Assembly (NCBI GenBank): GCA_947499555.1 | Contig: CANMOU010000003.1 | Span: 1 to 64,000, forward strand | Direction of reading: 5' to 3' | DNA from: an uncultured Roseovarius sp. | GTDB taxonomy: Bacteria; Pseudomonadota; Alphaproteobacteria; Rhodobacterales; Rhodobacteraceae | Length of the DNA stretch: 64,000 nucleotides | In this document: piece after piece, positions 55,618-64,000 of the stretch | How the letters are laid out: the number at the start of each line of letters is the position of its first letter | Numbering within the stretch: position 1 is the stretch's first letter | Notes under the pieces: model-generated | What the model saw: the letters and a program-made list of their open reading frames with translations, nothing else | What the model was told of the DNA's origin: nothing | Databases searched by the model: none | Position numbers and translations under genes: made by a program

Positions 55618-56727
55618 TTGGTTCGCCTGTCGCCTCTCAATCAACGCCGCTGGCGCAACTTCAAGCGCAACAGGCGGGCCTATTGGTCGCTGATCCTGTT
55701 TTCGATCCTGTTTCTGATCACGCTTCCGGCAGAATTCGTGGCCAATGACAAGCCGCTTCTGGTGCAGTACCGAGGCGAATACTACACGCCGGTCTTCAGG
55801 TTCTATCCCGAGACAGCCTTTGGCGGAGATTTCCGCACCGAGGCCCCCTATGGCGATCCCGAGGTGCAGTGCCTGATCATCTCGGGCGGGCTGGAGGACT
55901 GTTTCGATGACCCCGATGGCATCATCGCCGATGCACAGGATGGCGAAGTGAATGGCGAGGCGATTGAAAAGGGCTGGGCTCTGTGGCCGCTTGTTCCCTA
56001 TCGCTACGATACACCGGTGGATCGTCCCGGTGCTGCGCCGCTGCCCCCCAATGAACAGAATTGGCTTGGCACGGATGGCACCAAGCGGGACGTGCTGGCG
56101 CGGGTCATTTACGGGTTCCGGCTCTCTGTGCTCTTCGCCTTGATCGTGACGGCACTGTCGTCGGTTATTGGCGTTTTTGCAGGTGCCATTCAGGGGTATT
56201 TCGGCGGCAAAACCGACCTCATTTTTCAGCGCATCATCGAAATATGGGCCTCCACGCCGCAGCTCTATGTGATCATCATCCTGTTCGCGATCCTGCCGCG
56301 AAGTTTCTGGCTTTTGGTGGCGATCACAGTCGCCTTCGGCTGGATGGGGCTTGTGGGTGTGGTGCGTGCCGAGTTTCTGCGTGCGCGCAATTTCGAGTAT
56401 GTTCGCGCGGCCAAGGCGTTGGGTGTGAGCAACATGACGATCATGTTCCGCCATATGCTGCCCAACGCGATGGTGGCCACGCTGACCTTCCTGCCCTTTA
56501 TCATCACTGGCACAATCGGTCTTTTGGCCACGCTTGATTTCCTTGGCTTTGGCTTGCCGGCCTCGGCCCCGTCGCTGGGCGAACTCACACTTCAGGCCAA
56601 GAATAACCTGCAGGCCCCCTGGCTGGCCTTCACTGCCTTCTTTACCTTTGCCATCATGCTATCGCTTCTGGTCTTCATTTTTGAAGGTGTGCGCGATGCC
56701 TTTGACCCAAGGAAGACCTTCGAATGA
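55618..56727 (+). CDS. yejE: peptide ABC transporter permease YejE
   Basis: A 369-residue permease with a long periplasmic insertion after the first helix (about residues 45-150) and the EAA loop ARNFEYVRAAKALGVSNMTIMFRHMLPN. It starts with TTG at 55618, three bases after the yejB stop. The insertion with PLPPNEQNWLGTDGTKRDVLAR is typical of YejE/OppC members. Its stop overlaps the yejF start. Confidence 0.93.
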   Translation: MVRLSPLNQRRWRNFKRNRRAYWSLILFSILFLITLPAEFVANDKPLLVQYRGEYYTPVFRFYPETAFGGDFRTEAPYGDPEVQCLIISGGLEDCFDDPDGIIADAQDGEVNGEAIEKGWALWPLVPYRYDTPVDRPGAAPLPPNEQNWLGTDGTKRDVLARVIYGFRLSVLFALIVTALSSVIGVFAGAIQGYFGGKTDLIFQRIIEIWASTPQLYVIIILFAILPRSFWLLVAITVAFGWMGLVGVVRAEFLRARNFEYVRAAKALGVSNMTIMFRHMLPNAMVATLTFLPFIITGTIGLLATLDFLGFGLPASAPSLGELTLQAKNNLQAPWLAFTAFFTFAIMLSLLVFIFEGVRDAFDPRKTFE

Positions 56728-58313
56728 GCCTTCTGAATGTCCAGGATCTGCGCATCGGTTTTCGGCAGGACGGCAAAGTCACACAGGCCGTGCAGGGTGT
56801 GTCGTTCACCGTCGATCGTGGCGAGACCGTTGCTCTCGTGGGAGAATCTGGCAGCGGCAAGTCGGTAACTGCGCTGAGCACAGTTTCGCTTCTGGCAGGA
56901 TCGGCCATTGTCGAGGGCAGCGTGACCTATGATGGGCAGGAGATGGTTGGTGCCAGCGAGGCACAACTGCGTAAAGTGCGGGGAAACGACATCTCGTTCA
57001 TCTTTCAGGAACCGATGACCTCGCTCAATCCGCTGCACACGCTGGAAAAGCAACTGCGGGAAAGCATCGAGTTGCACCAGGGCTTGAAGGGAGAAGCCGT
57101 GCGCGCCCGCATTCTCGAGCTTCTCACGCGCGTCGGCATTCGTGATCCCGAAACCCGGCTGGGGGCCTATCCGCATCAACTATCGGGTGGGCAGCGTCAG
57201 CGGGTTATGATCGCCATGGCACTGGCCAACAAACCCGATATCCTGATTGCCGATGAGCCGACTACGGCGCTCGATGTGACCATTCAAGCCCAGATTCTGG
57301 AGCTTCTGGCCGAACTCAAACGCGAAGAGCAGATGGGGCTTCTCTTCATCACCCATGATCTTGGCGTGGTTGAAAAGATCGCCGACAAGGTCTGCGTGAT
57401 GAAAGACGGCCTTATCGTCGAGACCGGGCCAACCAAAGAGATCTTTGACAATCCGCAGCACGATTACACCAAGAAACTTCTGAGCGCAGCACCCTCTGGC
57501 GCACCGGAAACGGTGGCCGAGAATGCGCCTGTGCTGGTGGAAACCGATAAGCTCAAGATTTGGTTTCCGATACAGAAGGGGTTTCTCAAACGCACTGTCG
57601 GGCATGTGAAAGCAGTGAATGAGGCCAATATCTCGGTGCGCGCCGGTGAGACGCTTGGCATCGTGGGCGAAAGTGGCTCAGGCAAGACGACGATAGCACT
57701 GGCACTTATGCGGCTCATCGAGTCGGAAGGGACCATGCGCTTTGACGGCGAAGACATGCGCGGCTGGTCGACCAAGGAGCTACGTCGCCGCCGCTCTGAC
57801 ATTCAGATCGTCTTCCAGGACCCTTTCGGAAGCCTGAGCCCACGTATGACCTGCGAGCAGATCATCTCTGAAGGTCTGAGCGTCCATGGTAATCCCGATG
57901 GTCGCCCGGTGCGGGATCTGGTCGCCGAGGTGATGCAGGAAGTGGAACTTGATCCGGCGATGATGGACCGTTACCCGCATGAGTTTTCCGGCGGTCAGCG
58001 GCAGCGGATCGCCATTGCGCGTGCGATGATCCTGCGGCCCAAGCTTGTTGTTCTGGATGAGCCGACCTCGGCGCTCGACATGACAGTGCAGGTGCAGATC
58101 GTCGATCTTCTCCGCCGCTTGCAACAGAAATACGGCCTGGCCTATCTATTCATCAGCCATGACCTGGCCGTTGTGCGTGCGATGAGCCACAAGGTGATCG
58201 TGATGAAGCAGGGCGACATTGTCGAATCTGGCTCGGCAAAAGATATCTTTGAGAATCCCAAGACCGAGTATGCCAAGACGCTTCTAAGCGCGGCGCTCGA
58301 TCTCGTGGTCTGA
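56724..58313 (+). CDS. yejF: duplicated ABC ATPase YejF
   Basis: A 529-residue fusion of two ABC nucleotide-binding domains (OppD- and OppF-like): Walker A GESGSGKS and GESGSGKT, signatures LSGGQRQR and FSGGQRQR, and Walker B LIADEPT and VVLDEPT. It powers the YejABEF importer. ATGA overlap with yejE. The order and lengths match the enterobacterial yej operon. Confidence 0.95.
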   Translation: MSLLNVQDLRIGFRQDGKVTQAVQGVSFTVDRGETVALVGESGSGKSVTALSTVSLLAGSAIVEGSVTYDGQEMVGASEAQLRKVRGNDISFIFQEPMTSLNPLHTLEKQLRESIELHQGLKGEAVRARILELLTRVGIRDPETRLGAYPHQLSGGQRQRVMIAMALANKPDILIADEPTTALDVTIQAQILELLAELKREEQMGLLFITHDLGVVEKIADKVCVMKDGLIVETGPTKEIFDNPQHDYTKKLLSAAPSGAPETVAENAPVLVETDKLKIWFPIQKGFLKRTVGHVKAVNEANISVRAGETLGIVGESGSGKTTIALALMRLIESEGTMRFDGEDMRGWSTKELRRRRSDIQIVFQDPFGSLSPRMTCEQIISEGLSVHGNPDGRPVRDLVAEVMQEVELDPAMMDRYPHEFSGGQRQRIAIARAMILRPKLVVLDEPTSALDMTVQVQIVDLLRRLQQKYGLAYLFISHDLAVVRAMSHKVIVMKQGDIVESGSAKDIFENPKTEYAKTLLSAALDLVV

Positions 58314-58381
58314 CAAGTGAGATTCAAACGATACAAGACGGATATTCTGGACTAAGCTTAGGCTGAGTCCGGGAGGAGCCT

Positions 58382-58732
58382 ATGCCAAAATCACTTGATG
58401 CATTCTTTGACGCCTGGTCGGAAACTGATCCGGCAGGGCAGCTTATCCTGTTGTCGAAGGCTTTGTCTGAAACCGCAAGTTACGCTGATCCCCGCACCGA
58501 TGGTGTGGACGGAATTGAAGAGATCGCAGCCTATGTCGCGCAGTTTGCACAGATGGCGCCCGGTGCTAAGGCAGAGGTGATATCGTCGGAAACCCGGGCT
58601 GGTGTCACGCGGGCCACGGTCCGGTTTTCGATGCCGGGCGGCATGGAGCAGCTGGGACAGTATTTTGCCGAGACGGATCATGAAGGCCTGCTCAAGCGAC
58701 TGGTTGGGTTCAAAGGCACAGGCGAGGCCTGA
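58382..58732 (+). CDS. NTF2/SnoaL-like protein
   Basis: A 116-residue protein with an NTF2-like cone fold pattern: helix SLDAFFDAWSETDPAGQL, ASYADPRTDGVDGIEEIAAYV and a C-terminal beta sheet. No catalytic residues can be assigned. GGAGG precedes the ATG. It ends with a TGATG overlap into the LysE exporter gene, so the two are translationally coupled. Confidence 0.82.
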   Translation: MPKSLDAFFDAWSETDPAGQLILLSKALSETASYADPRTDGVDGIEEIAAYVAQFAQMAPGAKAEVISSETRAGVTRATVRFSMPGGMEQLGQYFAETDHEGLLKRLVGFKGTGEA

Positions 58733-59364
58733 TGGACCTTCTGCTATTTCTGCCCGGTATCCTTGCCGCCTATGCCATTCTGGTTGTCGGGGCGTCATCT
58801 CCGGGGCCTTCGGTGGCATTGCTCATCGGGATTGCGACGTCTCAGGGCCGCGCGCCTGCGATGGTGGCGACGCTTGGAATTGCAACGGGGAGCATGCTGA
58901 TCAACTTGCTGACGATGCTGGGCGTCGGATTGCTGTTGTCGCAAGCGGCCTGGGCCATGACGGGGCTGCGCATCATTGGCGCTGCATACCTTGTTTATCT
59001 GGCTTACGGAGCCTTTCGCAAGGCCATCAACCCTCCGGCCGTTCAGGCCATCAAGACCGATGCACAATCCAATTGGCGGCATTTTGGGGTTGGATTTCTG
59101 CTGCAAGTGACCAATCCCAAGGCCATTGCCTTTTGGCTTTCGATTGCCTCGATCGGGGCAGTTGACGGGGCCAATCCGGAAGTGGTAGCTCTGTTCGTTC
59201 TGGGGGCGTTTTTGATTTCATTCAGCTGCCACGGGGCCTGGGCGCTTGCAATGTCGACCCGGCACATCCGGGCCGCTTACGCCAGGGGGCGCCGCTGGAT
59301 TGAGACGGCATTGGGCGTTTTCTTCGTCTTCGCGGCGTGGAAGTTGGCCACGGCCGAGAAGTAA
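58732..59364 (+). CDS. LysE/RhtB-family amino-acid exporter
   Basis: A 210-residue inner-membrane protein with five to six helices and the family landmark GASSPGPSVALLIGIATSQG at the first reentrant segment, and TNPKAIAFWLSI in the middle. Family members export amino acids or homoserine lactones. The substrate is unknown. Coupled to the NTF2-like gene by TGATG. Confidence 0.9.
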   Translation: MDLLLFLPGILAAYAILVVGASSPGPSVALLIGIATSQGRAPAMVATLGIATGSMLINLLTMLGVGLLLSQAAWAMTGLRIIGAAYLVYLAYGAFRKAINPPAVQAIKTDAQSNWRHFGVGFLLQVTNPKAIAFWLSIASIGAVDGANPEVVALFVLGAFLISFSCHGAWALAMSTRHIRAAYARGRRWIETALGVFFVFAAWKLATAEK

Positions 59365-59500
59365 CCGTTCTTCGAAACCTGCGCGATACCGCCAGCCGAT
59401 CACGCTCTGTAAGTCCAGTTCACATAAATTGATCAGGCCTGACGTCCTCAGTGCCCCGGCCCGGGTTGATTAAATCAAAGGTGCGGGTCTAAGACGTGCC

Positions 59501-60415
59501 ATGCAGATTTACCTCCCCATAGCCGAAGTCTCGGTCAACGCATTTCTCCTGCTTGGTCTTGGCGGCATGGTCGGTGTCTTGTCGGGTATGTTCGGCGTTG
59601 GTGGCGGGTTCCTGATGACGCCCCTTCTGTTCTTCATTGGCATCCCTCCGGCTGTTGCAGTGGCGACGGAAGCCAACCAGATTGTGGCCTCGTCTTTCTC
59701 TGGCGTGTTGGCACATTTGCGGCGCAAGACCGTCGATCTCAGGATGGGTACGGTGCTGCTTATCGGTGGTCTGGTTGGTGCCGCGCTTGGGGTGGTCGTC
59801 TTTAACTATCTGAAATCATTGGGCCAAGTCGACCTTCTGGTGAAGCTCTGCTATGTTGTCTTCCTGGGCATTATCGGTGCGATGATGTTTGTCGAAAGCC
59901 TGCGTGCCATCCGGCGCAGCAAGGCCGGCACACCACCCACTCGCAAGAAGCATAACTGGATTCACAAGCTGCCCTTCAAAATGCGGTTTCGCACCAGCGG
60001 GCTTTACATCAGCGTCATCCCCCCTGTGCTGGTTGGCGTCTGCGTTGGTATTCTGGCGGCGATCATGGGCGTGGGCGGCGGGTTCATTATGGTGCCGGCC
60101 ATGATCTACTTGCTGGGCATGCCCACCAAGGTCGTGGTGGGCACCTCGCTTTTCCAGATCATCTTCGTGACGGGTTTCACCACTCTGTTGCACGCGACCA
60201 CGAACTTCACAGTGGACGTGGCCCTGGCCGTTTTGTTGTTGGTCGGCGGTGTGATCGGAGCGCAGATCGGCACAACAATTGGTACCAAGCTCAAGGCCGA
60301 GCAACTGCGCATTCTGCTGGCGATCATGGTTCTCGCGGTGTGCTTCAAGCTTGCGCTTGATCTGCTCATCATGCCGTCCGAGCTTTACTCTATCGGCGCG
60401 GCGGAGGGGCACTGA
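59501..60415 (+). CDS. TauE/SafE-family sulfite/sulfoacetate exporter
   Basis: A 304-residue membrane protein with two TauE repeats, each opening with a glycine-rich GMFGVGGGFLMTPLL / IMGVGGGFIMVPAMIYLLG segment, the family hallmark. Eight or so helices. Members export sulfite, sulfoacetate or related organosulfonates. Its stop overlaps the ATG of the TIGR02186 gene (a conserved pair). No strong ribosome-binding site before the ATG at 59501. Confidence 0.9.
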   Translation: MQIYLPIAEVSVNAFLLLGLGGMVGVLSGMFGVGGGFLMTPLLFFIGIPPAVAVATEANQIVASSFSGVLAHLRRKTVDLRMGTVLLIGGLVGAALGVVVFNYLKSLGQVDLLVKLCYVVFLGIIGAMMFVESLRAIRRSKAGTPPTRKKHNWIHKLPFKMRFRTSGLYISVIPPVLVGVCVGILAAIMGVGGGFIMVPAMIYLLGMPTKVVVGTSLFQIIFVTGFTTLLHATTNFTVDVALAVLLLVGGVIGAQIGTTIGTKLKAEQLRILLAIMVLAVCFKLALDLLIMPSELYSIGAAEGH

Positions 60416-61173
60416 TGCGTATGCTGTTTGCCCTTGTTTTACTGGTCTTTGCGCTGCCTACCGCGAGTGAAGAGGTTGTGTTGGGGCTGAGCAAAGACAA
60501 GGTTGCCATCACAGCAACGTTTGATGGCTCTGAGATCCTTGTCTTCGGCGCGGTGAAGCGCGAGGCACCCATTCAGGACGAGCCGCTTGACGTGATCGTC
60601 GCGGTTGCCGGGCCATCCGAGCCGGTTGTGGTTCGACGCAAGGAGCGGCGCTTTGGTATCTGGGTCAACACAGAGGCACTTGAAGTTGATGAGGCGCCGA
60701 GCTTTTACGCGATTGCGACGACAGGTCCGCTGAGCGATGTTTTGTCGAATGTCGAGGACCTGCGCCATAAGGTGACGATCCCCCGGGCGATCCGGTCGGT
60801 GGGCGCCCCGAGCGACGTGAAAGATGCGCAGTCTTTTACGGATGCGATCATTCGTATTCGGACAGAGAATGGCACTTATTCCTTGCAGGAGGGTGCGGTT
60901 GCGCTGGACCAGCAAACGCTGTTCAGAACGTCGATTGAGCTGCCTTCGAACCTGACCGAAGGCAGCTACCCGGCGCGTATTTTTCTGACCCGGCAGGGGC
61001 GTGTGGTGTCTTTGTTTGAGACCACAATCGACGTTCAGAAGGTTGGTCTTGAGCGCTGGCTTTACAACCTGTCGCGAGAAATGCCTCTGATCTACGGACT
61101 GATGTCACTGGCGATTGCAATCTTTGCCGGTTGGGGTGCGTCCGCCGCGTTCCAGGTTATCCGGCAGCGCTAA
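60415..61173 (+). CDS. TIGR02186 family single-pass membrane protein
   Basis: A 252-residue protein with a signal peptide (residues 1-18), a beta-rich periplasmic domain (EVVLGLSKDKVAITATFDGS, then FGAVKREAPI) and a C-terminal membrane helix (about 220-245) near the end. This matches the TIGR02186 family that is nearly always next to a TauE-type transporter. Probably an accessory subunit of that exporter; biochemical evidence is lacking. One-base overlap with the upstream gene. Confidence 0.85.
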   Translation: MRMLFALVLLVFALPTASEEVVLGLSKDKVAITATFDGSEILVFGAVKREAPIQDEPLDVIVAVAGPSEPVVVRRKERRFGIWVNTEALEVDEAPSFYAIATTGPLSDVLSNVEDLRHKVTIPRAIRSVGAPSDVKDAQSFTDAIIRIRTENGTYSLQEGAVALDQQTLFRTSIELPSNLTEGSYPARIFLTRQGRVVSLFETTIDVQKVGLERWLYNLSREMPLIYGLMSLAIAIFAGWGASAAFQVIRQR

Positions 61174-61216
61174 CTCCCGATCAAAGGTTAACGGCCTTAT
61201 TTTGCTGGAATCCCGA

Positions 61217-61260
61217 CGTCGGTATCACGTCGGTATTACGTCGGTATTGCGTCGGTGCGG
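61217..61260. repeat. four tandem 11-bp repeats upstream of the UspA gene
   Basis: Units CGTCGGTATCA, CGTCGGTATTA, CGTCGGTATTG and CGTCGGTGCGG follow one another without gaps (61217-61227, 61228-61238, 61239-61249, 61250-61260). The 11-bp period equals about one helical turn. They lie in the 304-bp gene-free stretch 61174-61477 between the TIGR02186 gene and the UspA gene. No other structure is seen in that stretch. Confidence 0.9.
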
Positions 61261-61477
61261 ATACTGGCAGCGGCCCGGAGTTAATGCGCCGTCCTGTCGC
61301 AACACCACAAGATGTGCAAATCGTTCGCCAAAGGGTAAACTCTGATCAGAGGGGCCTGTTTTGTGTCTGCGACGGACGTGGCTCACGATTGGGGAGCGCT
61401 CCGACCTTGTTTGCGCGCCGGCGCTTCCCACATGAAACCGCAGGTGAGGACATTCGGGAGCAAGAGGGGAAAATCCG

Positions 61478-62251
61478 ATGACCATCATTGTGACGAGCGA
61501 TCTTTCGGACCGGTCTCAGCATGCCATTGCGCGGGGCATTCAACTGGCGCAGATGGCGCAGGCGCGTCTGATGGTTATTCACGTGGTTGATAACACGCTG
61601 CCCGAATTTATCGCTGCGCATGTGCAAGAGATGACAAAAGTGAAACTTTCGGAAGATGTCGCCGCCATTGCCGGGCCTGCGCATGAGCACCAGATTGAGG
61701 TGACCATCGGGGACACGGTGGAAGAGATCACCAAGATGGCCGAGATGATGGAGGCGACACTTTTGGTCGTTGGCCTGCATCGGCGGCGCGTCTTTCTCGA
61801 CAGTATCAAAGAAACCATGATGGAGCGTCTTATTCGGGCCAGTGCGCTGCCGGTGCTTCTTGTCGCGGATGCGGTCGAAGGGGCATATAAGAGTGTTCTG
61901 GCCGGGGTGGCGATGTCGCCTGTCTGCGGTGCCGCACTGAGAAAGATTCAGATCGTGGCCCCAAAGGCCAAGGTGCAACTCTTCCATGCGCATGAAACGT
62001 CTTTTGAGAAAGAAGCCCGTCTTGATCTTGAGACATGGTCGGGCGAGACGAAACTGCCGAAGGACCTGCCGGAGCCGATCCTTTTCGAAGGGCCTGCTCT
62101 CGAAGCGATCCGCCAGCTTATGACCGAGACCAAGTATGATCTTCTCGCAATCGGCGGGCACACCCGCAGTGTTACAAGCCGCTACATCCTTGGCAGCGTG
62201 TCCGCTGACCTGATCCGCAAACCGCCCTGTGACCTGCTGATTGCGAAATAG
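61478..62251 (+). CDS. tandem universal stress protein (UspA)
   Basis: A 257-residue cytoplasmic protein made of two Usp domains. Domain 1 begins TIIVTSDLSDRSQHAIARGI and domain 2 ends GGHTRSVTSRYILGSVSADL, containing the G-2x-G-9x-G(S/T)-type ATP-binding loop. GAGGGGAAAA precedes the ATG. It probably acts in stress survival; ATP binding is expected for the second domain. The upstream tandem repeats may control it. Confidence 0.9.
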   Translation: MTIIVTSDLSDRSQHAIARGIQLAQMAQARLMVIHVVDNTLPEFIAAHVQEMTKVKLSEDVAAIAGPAHEHQIEVTIGDTVEEITKMAEMMEATLLVVGLHRRRVFLDSIKETMMERLIRASALPVLLVADAVEGAYKSVLAGVAMSPVCGAALRKIQIVAPKAKVQLFHAHETSFEKEARLDLETWSGETKLPKDLPEPILFEGPALEAIRQLMTETKYDLLAIGGHTRSVTSRYILGSVSADLIRKPPCDLLIAK

Positions 62252-62708
62252 CCGGGGCGTTTTCGACAGGCCTGTCGGATAGAACGGCTGCACTGACACC
62301 CGTTTACGAAATAGTGCGCGTTTTCACTGGTATCTGCTGCCGGCGTAACGCGGAGGATCGAAGGGCCCTCCGCTTTTCGTGGCCGGCTTTTTCATCCGTC
62401 CCAAAAGTTCGAAAACCTGCCGGAACTTGTGACAATGCGTTGAATTCCGGCACCAATTTCTCAGCGTAACAGATTAATTAAAGAGAATAAATTTTTCATA
62501 AAAAGAAAATAATTTTGATTTGCCGCTCTTTTATATGGCAAATCGCATAAAAATTAGGCAATGTTTGGCTACTCACGCCTCATCTTCCCCCAAAAGCAAA
62601 GATGGGCATGAGCGGCCTAAATGGGCCGGGACACAAGCAAGGGCGATTTGCTCTGGCCCCTAGAGGGCCCTCAAGAAATGGCAAACGCCCGAAAACGGAG
62701 GACAGTTT
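62252..62708. promoter_or_regulatory. 457-bp leader region of the ammonium transporter gene
   Basis: No gene. AT-rich from about 62470 to 62560. A perfect dyad GATTTGCC-N12-GGCAAATC is at 62517-62524/62537-62544. Downstream, the untranslated leader can fold into CATCTT/AAGATG (62581-62586/62599-62604, with outer GCC/GGC pairs) and into a nested stem GGGCC/GGCCC (62623-62627/62655-62659) enclosing AGCAA/TTGCT (62636-62640/62648-62652). GGAGG precedes the amt ATG. A regulatory role is inferred from position only. Confidence 0.5.
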
Positions 62709-64000
62709 ATGGATACCGATATCGGTGCGCTTACGGTGATCTTTACCGAGTTCTACTATTGGATCACCATCCCGCTGATGTTTTTGATTCACGTCGGCTT
62801 CTGCATGTACGAGGTCGGCGCGACACGCCACAAGAACCACATTCACACCCTGATGAAGAACACCATGCTTATCCCGTTGGTGACCGTAACATTCTTCTTC
62901 TTTGGATGGTGGATATACTTCGCTTTTCCAAATGGGCCGGGCATCACTGGAGGGCTAACGCAATCGGACAATGCGGTTCCGTGGTCTGAGCTTATGGGCA
63001 CGCACCTAGGTGGCCCCGGTCCTGCTCTTGAAAGCGCGCAAGGCTACGGCGTCGAGCTTGGCAACAGTTTCTGGAACCGTCTGAACGGCGTGTTCTGGGC
63101 CGCGTTCCTGCTGTTTTCCTGGACGGCGGCCTCGATCGTGTCGGGGGCAACCATCGAACGCATCCGCCCCTCGGCCTTCTGGATCCTGGCCGTGGTCATT
63201 GGCTCGGGCACATGGATCATCGACGCGGCCTGGGGCTGGCATCCCGATGGCTGGATGGTCACGCAACTGGGCTATCACGATGCCTATGCCTCGGGCGTGA
63301 TCCACGCCATTGCGGGCGGCTTTGCGCTTGGGGTGGTCTGCGTGCTTGGGCCCAGGCTGGGCAAGTTCGCCCCCGACGGCACACCGCGCAACATCAACCC
63401 GCATAACAAGTGGCTGGTCACCATCGGCCTGTTCCTGATCTATTGCGGGTTCTGGGGCTTTTACGTGGCCTGCAACGTGCCGATCATCGACCACCAGTCG
63501 CTGGGCGGTGCCGAAGGTGTGGTGAACTTCACCGCCACCACGATTTATCTGACACCAACAACCCTTTCGGCCATCGTCTTCAACTTCCTGATGTCGCTGT
63601 CAGGTGGCTTGCTGGCGGGCTATATCGTCTCCAAGGGCGAGGCCTTCTGGACCTATTCCGCAGGCCTGGCGGGAATCATCACCGCCTCGGCAGGCAATGA
63701 CCTTTATCATCCGATCCAAGCCATGCTGATTGGCGCAGTTGGTGCGGTCTGTGCGTACAAGCTGCACTTCTGGGTCGAGCGTAGGTTCAAGATTGACGAC
63801 CCGGTGGGCGCGGTCGCGGTGCATGGCTATGCTGGATTCATTGGTCTGGTGATCTGTGGCTTCATGCTTTGGGGTCATCCGGCGACAGCCGCATACCATG
63901 AAACTGTCGCAGTCATCACGCCTTGGGGTCAATTCCTGGGCGCGTGCATCATGTTCATTGTCCTGGGCTTCATTCCAGCTTGGATCGTCTCGAAGATCCT
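62709..64000 (+). CDS. ammonium transporter family protein (partial, cut by right edge)
   Basis: At least 430 residues of an Amt-type channel; the gene continues beyond the window. The pore twin histidines are recognisable as His199 in SGVIHAIAGG and His372 in VAVHGYAGFIG, and the Asp that lies eight residues before the first His (Asp191) is present. About ten helices are visible. The N-terminus is periplasmic and short of a classical signal peptide. No glnK gene lies just upstream, unlike the common glnK-amtB order. The ATG at 62709 has GGAGG nine bases upstream. Confidence 0.9.
   Translation, partial: MDTDIGALTVIFTEFYYWITIPLMFLIHVGFCMYEVGATRHKNHIHTLMKNTMLIPLVTVTFFFFGWWIYFAFPNGPGITGGLTQSDNAVPWSELMGTHLGGPGPALESAQGYGVELGNSFWNRLNGVFWAAFLLFSWTAASIVSGATIERIRPSAFWILAVVIGSGTWIIDAAWGWHPDGWMVTQLGYHDAYASGVIHAIAGGFALGVVCVLGPRLGKFAPDGTPRNINPHNKWLVTIGLFLIYCGFWGFYVACNVPIIDHQSLGGAEGVVNFTATTIYLTPTTLSAIVFNFLMSLSGGLLAGYIVSKGEAFWTYSAGLAGIITASAGNDLYHPIQAMLIGAVGAVCAYKLHFWVERRFKIDDPVGAVAVHGYAGFIGLVICGFMLWGHPATAAYHETVAVITPWGQFLGACIMFIVLGFIPAWIVSKI

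Noticed and set aside
54526-56454. A 642-codon open frame on the minus strand
   Set aside because: It lies entirely antisense to yejB and yejE, which have clear permease motifs; the frame is a shadow rich in Arg, His and Gln.
61346-62299. A 317-codon minus-strand frame
   Set aside because: Antisense to the UspA gene, which has a good ribosome-binding site and family motifs; the frame is His/Arg-rich.
62440-62460. Possible sigma-54 promoter before amt (GGCAC segment)
   Set aside because: The matching -12 TTGC element at the proper spacing is missing.
62577-62708. Glutamine or ammonium riboswitch
   Set aside because: Hairpins exist, but no known riboswitch consensus was recognised.

Overview
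The window looks like a chromosomal segment of a marine alphaproteobacterium of the Roseobacter group (Rhodobacteraceae). This is inferred from gene content: a TrcR/DUF1013 cell-cycle regulator, DUF6478, DUF2585 and DUF2783 proteins, COQ9 divergent from rpsU, a TauE-TIGR02186 pair, a split thiocyanate-hydrolase-like cluster, and a ClpS/RsmC-like/SDR/hemF order. No rRNA or tRNA gene, CRISPR array or intact insertion sequence was seen.

Layout. 1-4.0 kb is an accessory, phage- or island-like block. A ParB-methyltransferase fusion and a DUF5681 protein run leftwards, an XRE repressor and an ImmA/IrrE peptidase run rightwards, and a gene-free stretch full of TTCCCTGT repeats follows. 4.0-7.2 kb is divergent oxyR-katG (peroxide defence), followed by an OpgH glucan synthase. 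9.3-13.5 kb is a leftward cluster of glycosyltransferase, zinc-less medium-chain dehydrogenase, divergent PTPS/QueD-family protein, methyltransferase and RibD-type reductase. It looks like a pathway for a modified, possibly glycosylated, pterin-like compound and is the best candidate for an undescribed system. 13.8-20 kb holds YceI, a membrane Zn-peptidase, an amine/amino-acid oxidase, a rhodanese-aminotransferase pair and an exporter. 20-27.8 kb is aromatic catabolism: MarR regulator, hmgA, fahA, a metallo-beta-lactamase-fold protein with a changed metal site, a small membrane protein, a flavin monooxygenase and DUF2783, then a three-gene nitrile hydratase/thiocyanate hydrolase relative.

27.9-52.4 kb is largely housekeeping: lipid A-type acyltransferase, hemF operon, clpS, aconitase, trcR, RNase T2, a sialidase-like lipid-anchorless operon, COQ9, rpsU, ilvD, cyclic nucleotide phosphodiesterase, nudC, pheA and a di-haem cytochrome c. 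52.5-58.3 kb is the yejABEF peptide importer. 58.4-64 kb has LysE and TauE exporters, a tandem UspA protein behind four 11-bp tandem repeats, and an ammonium transporter cut by the right edge.

Functions come from reading translated motifs without database searches. Start codons were chosen by ribosome-binding sites and by overlaps with neighbours. Regulatory sites are inverted or direct repeats seen by eye and are predictions only.
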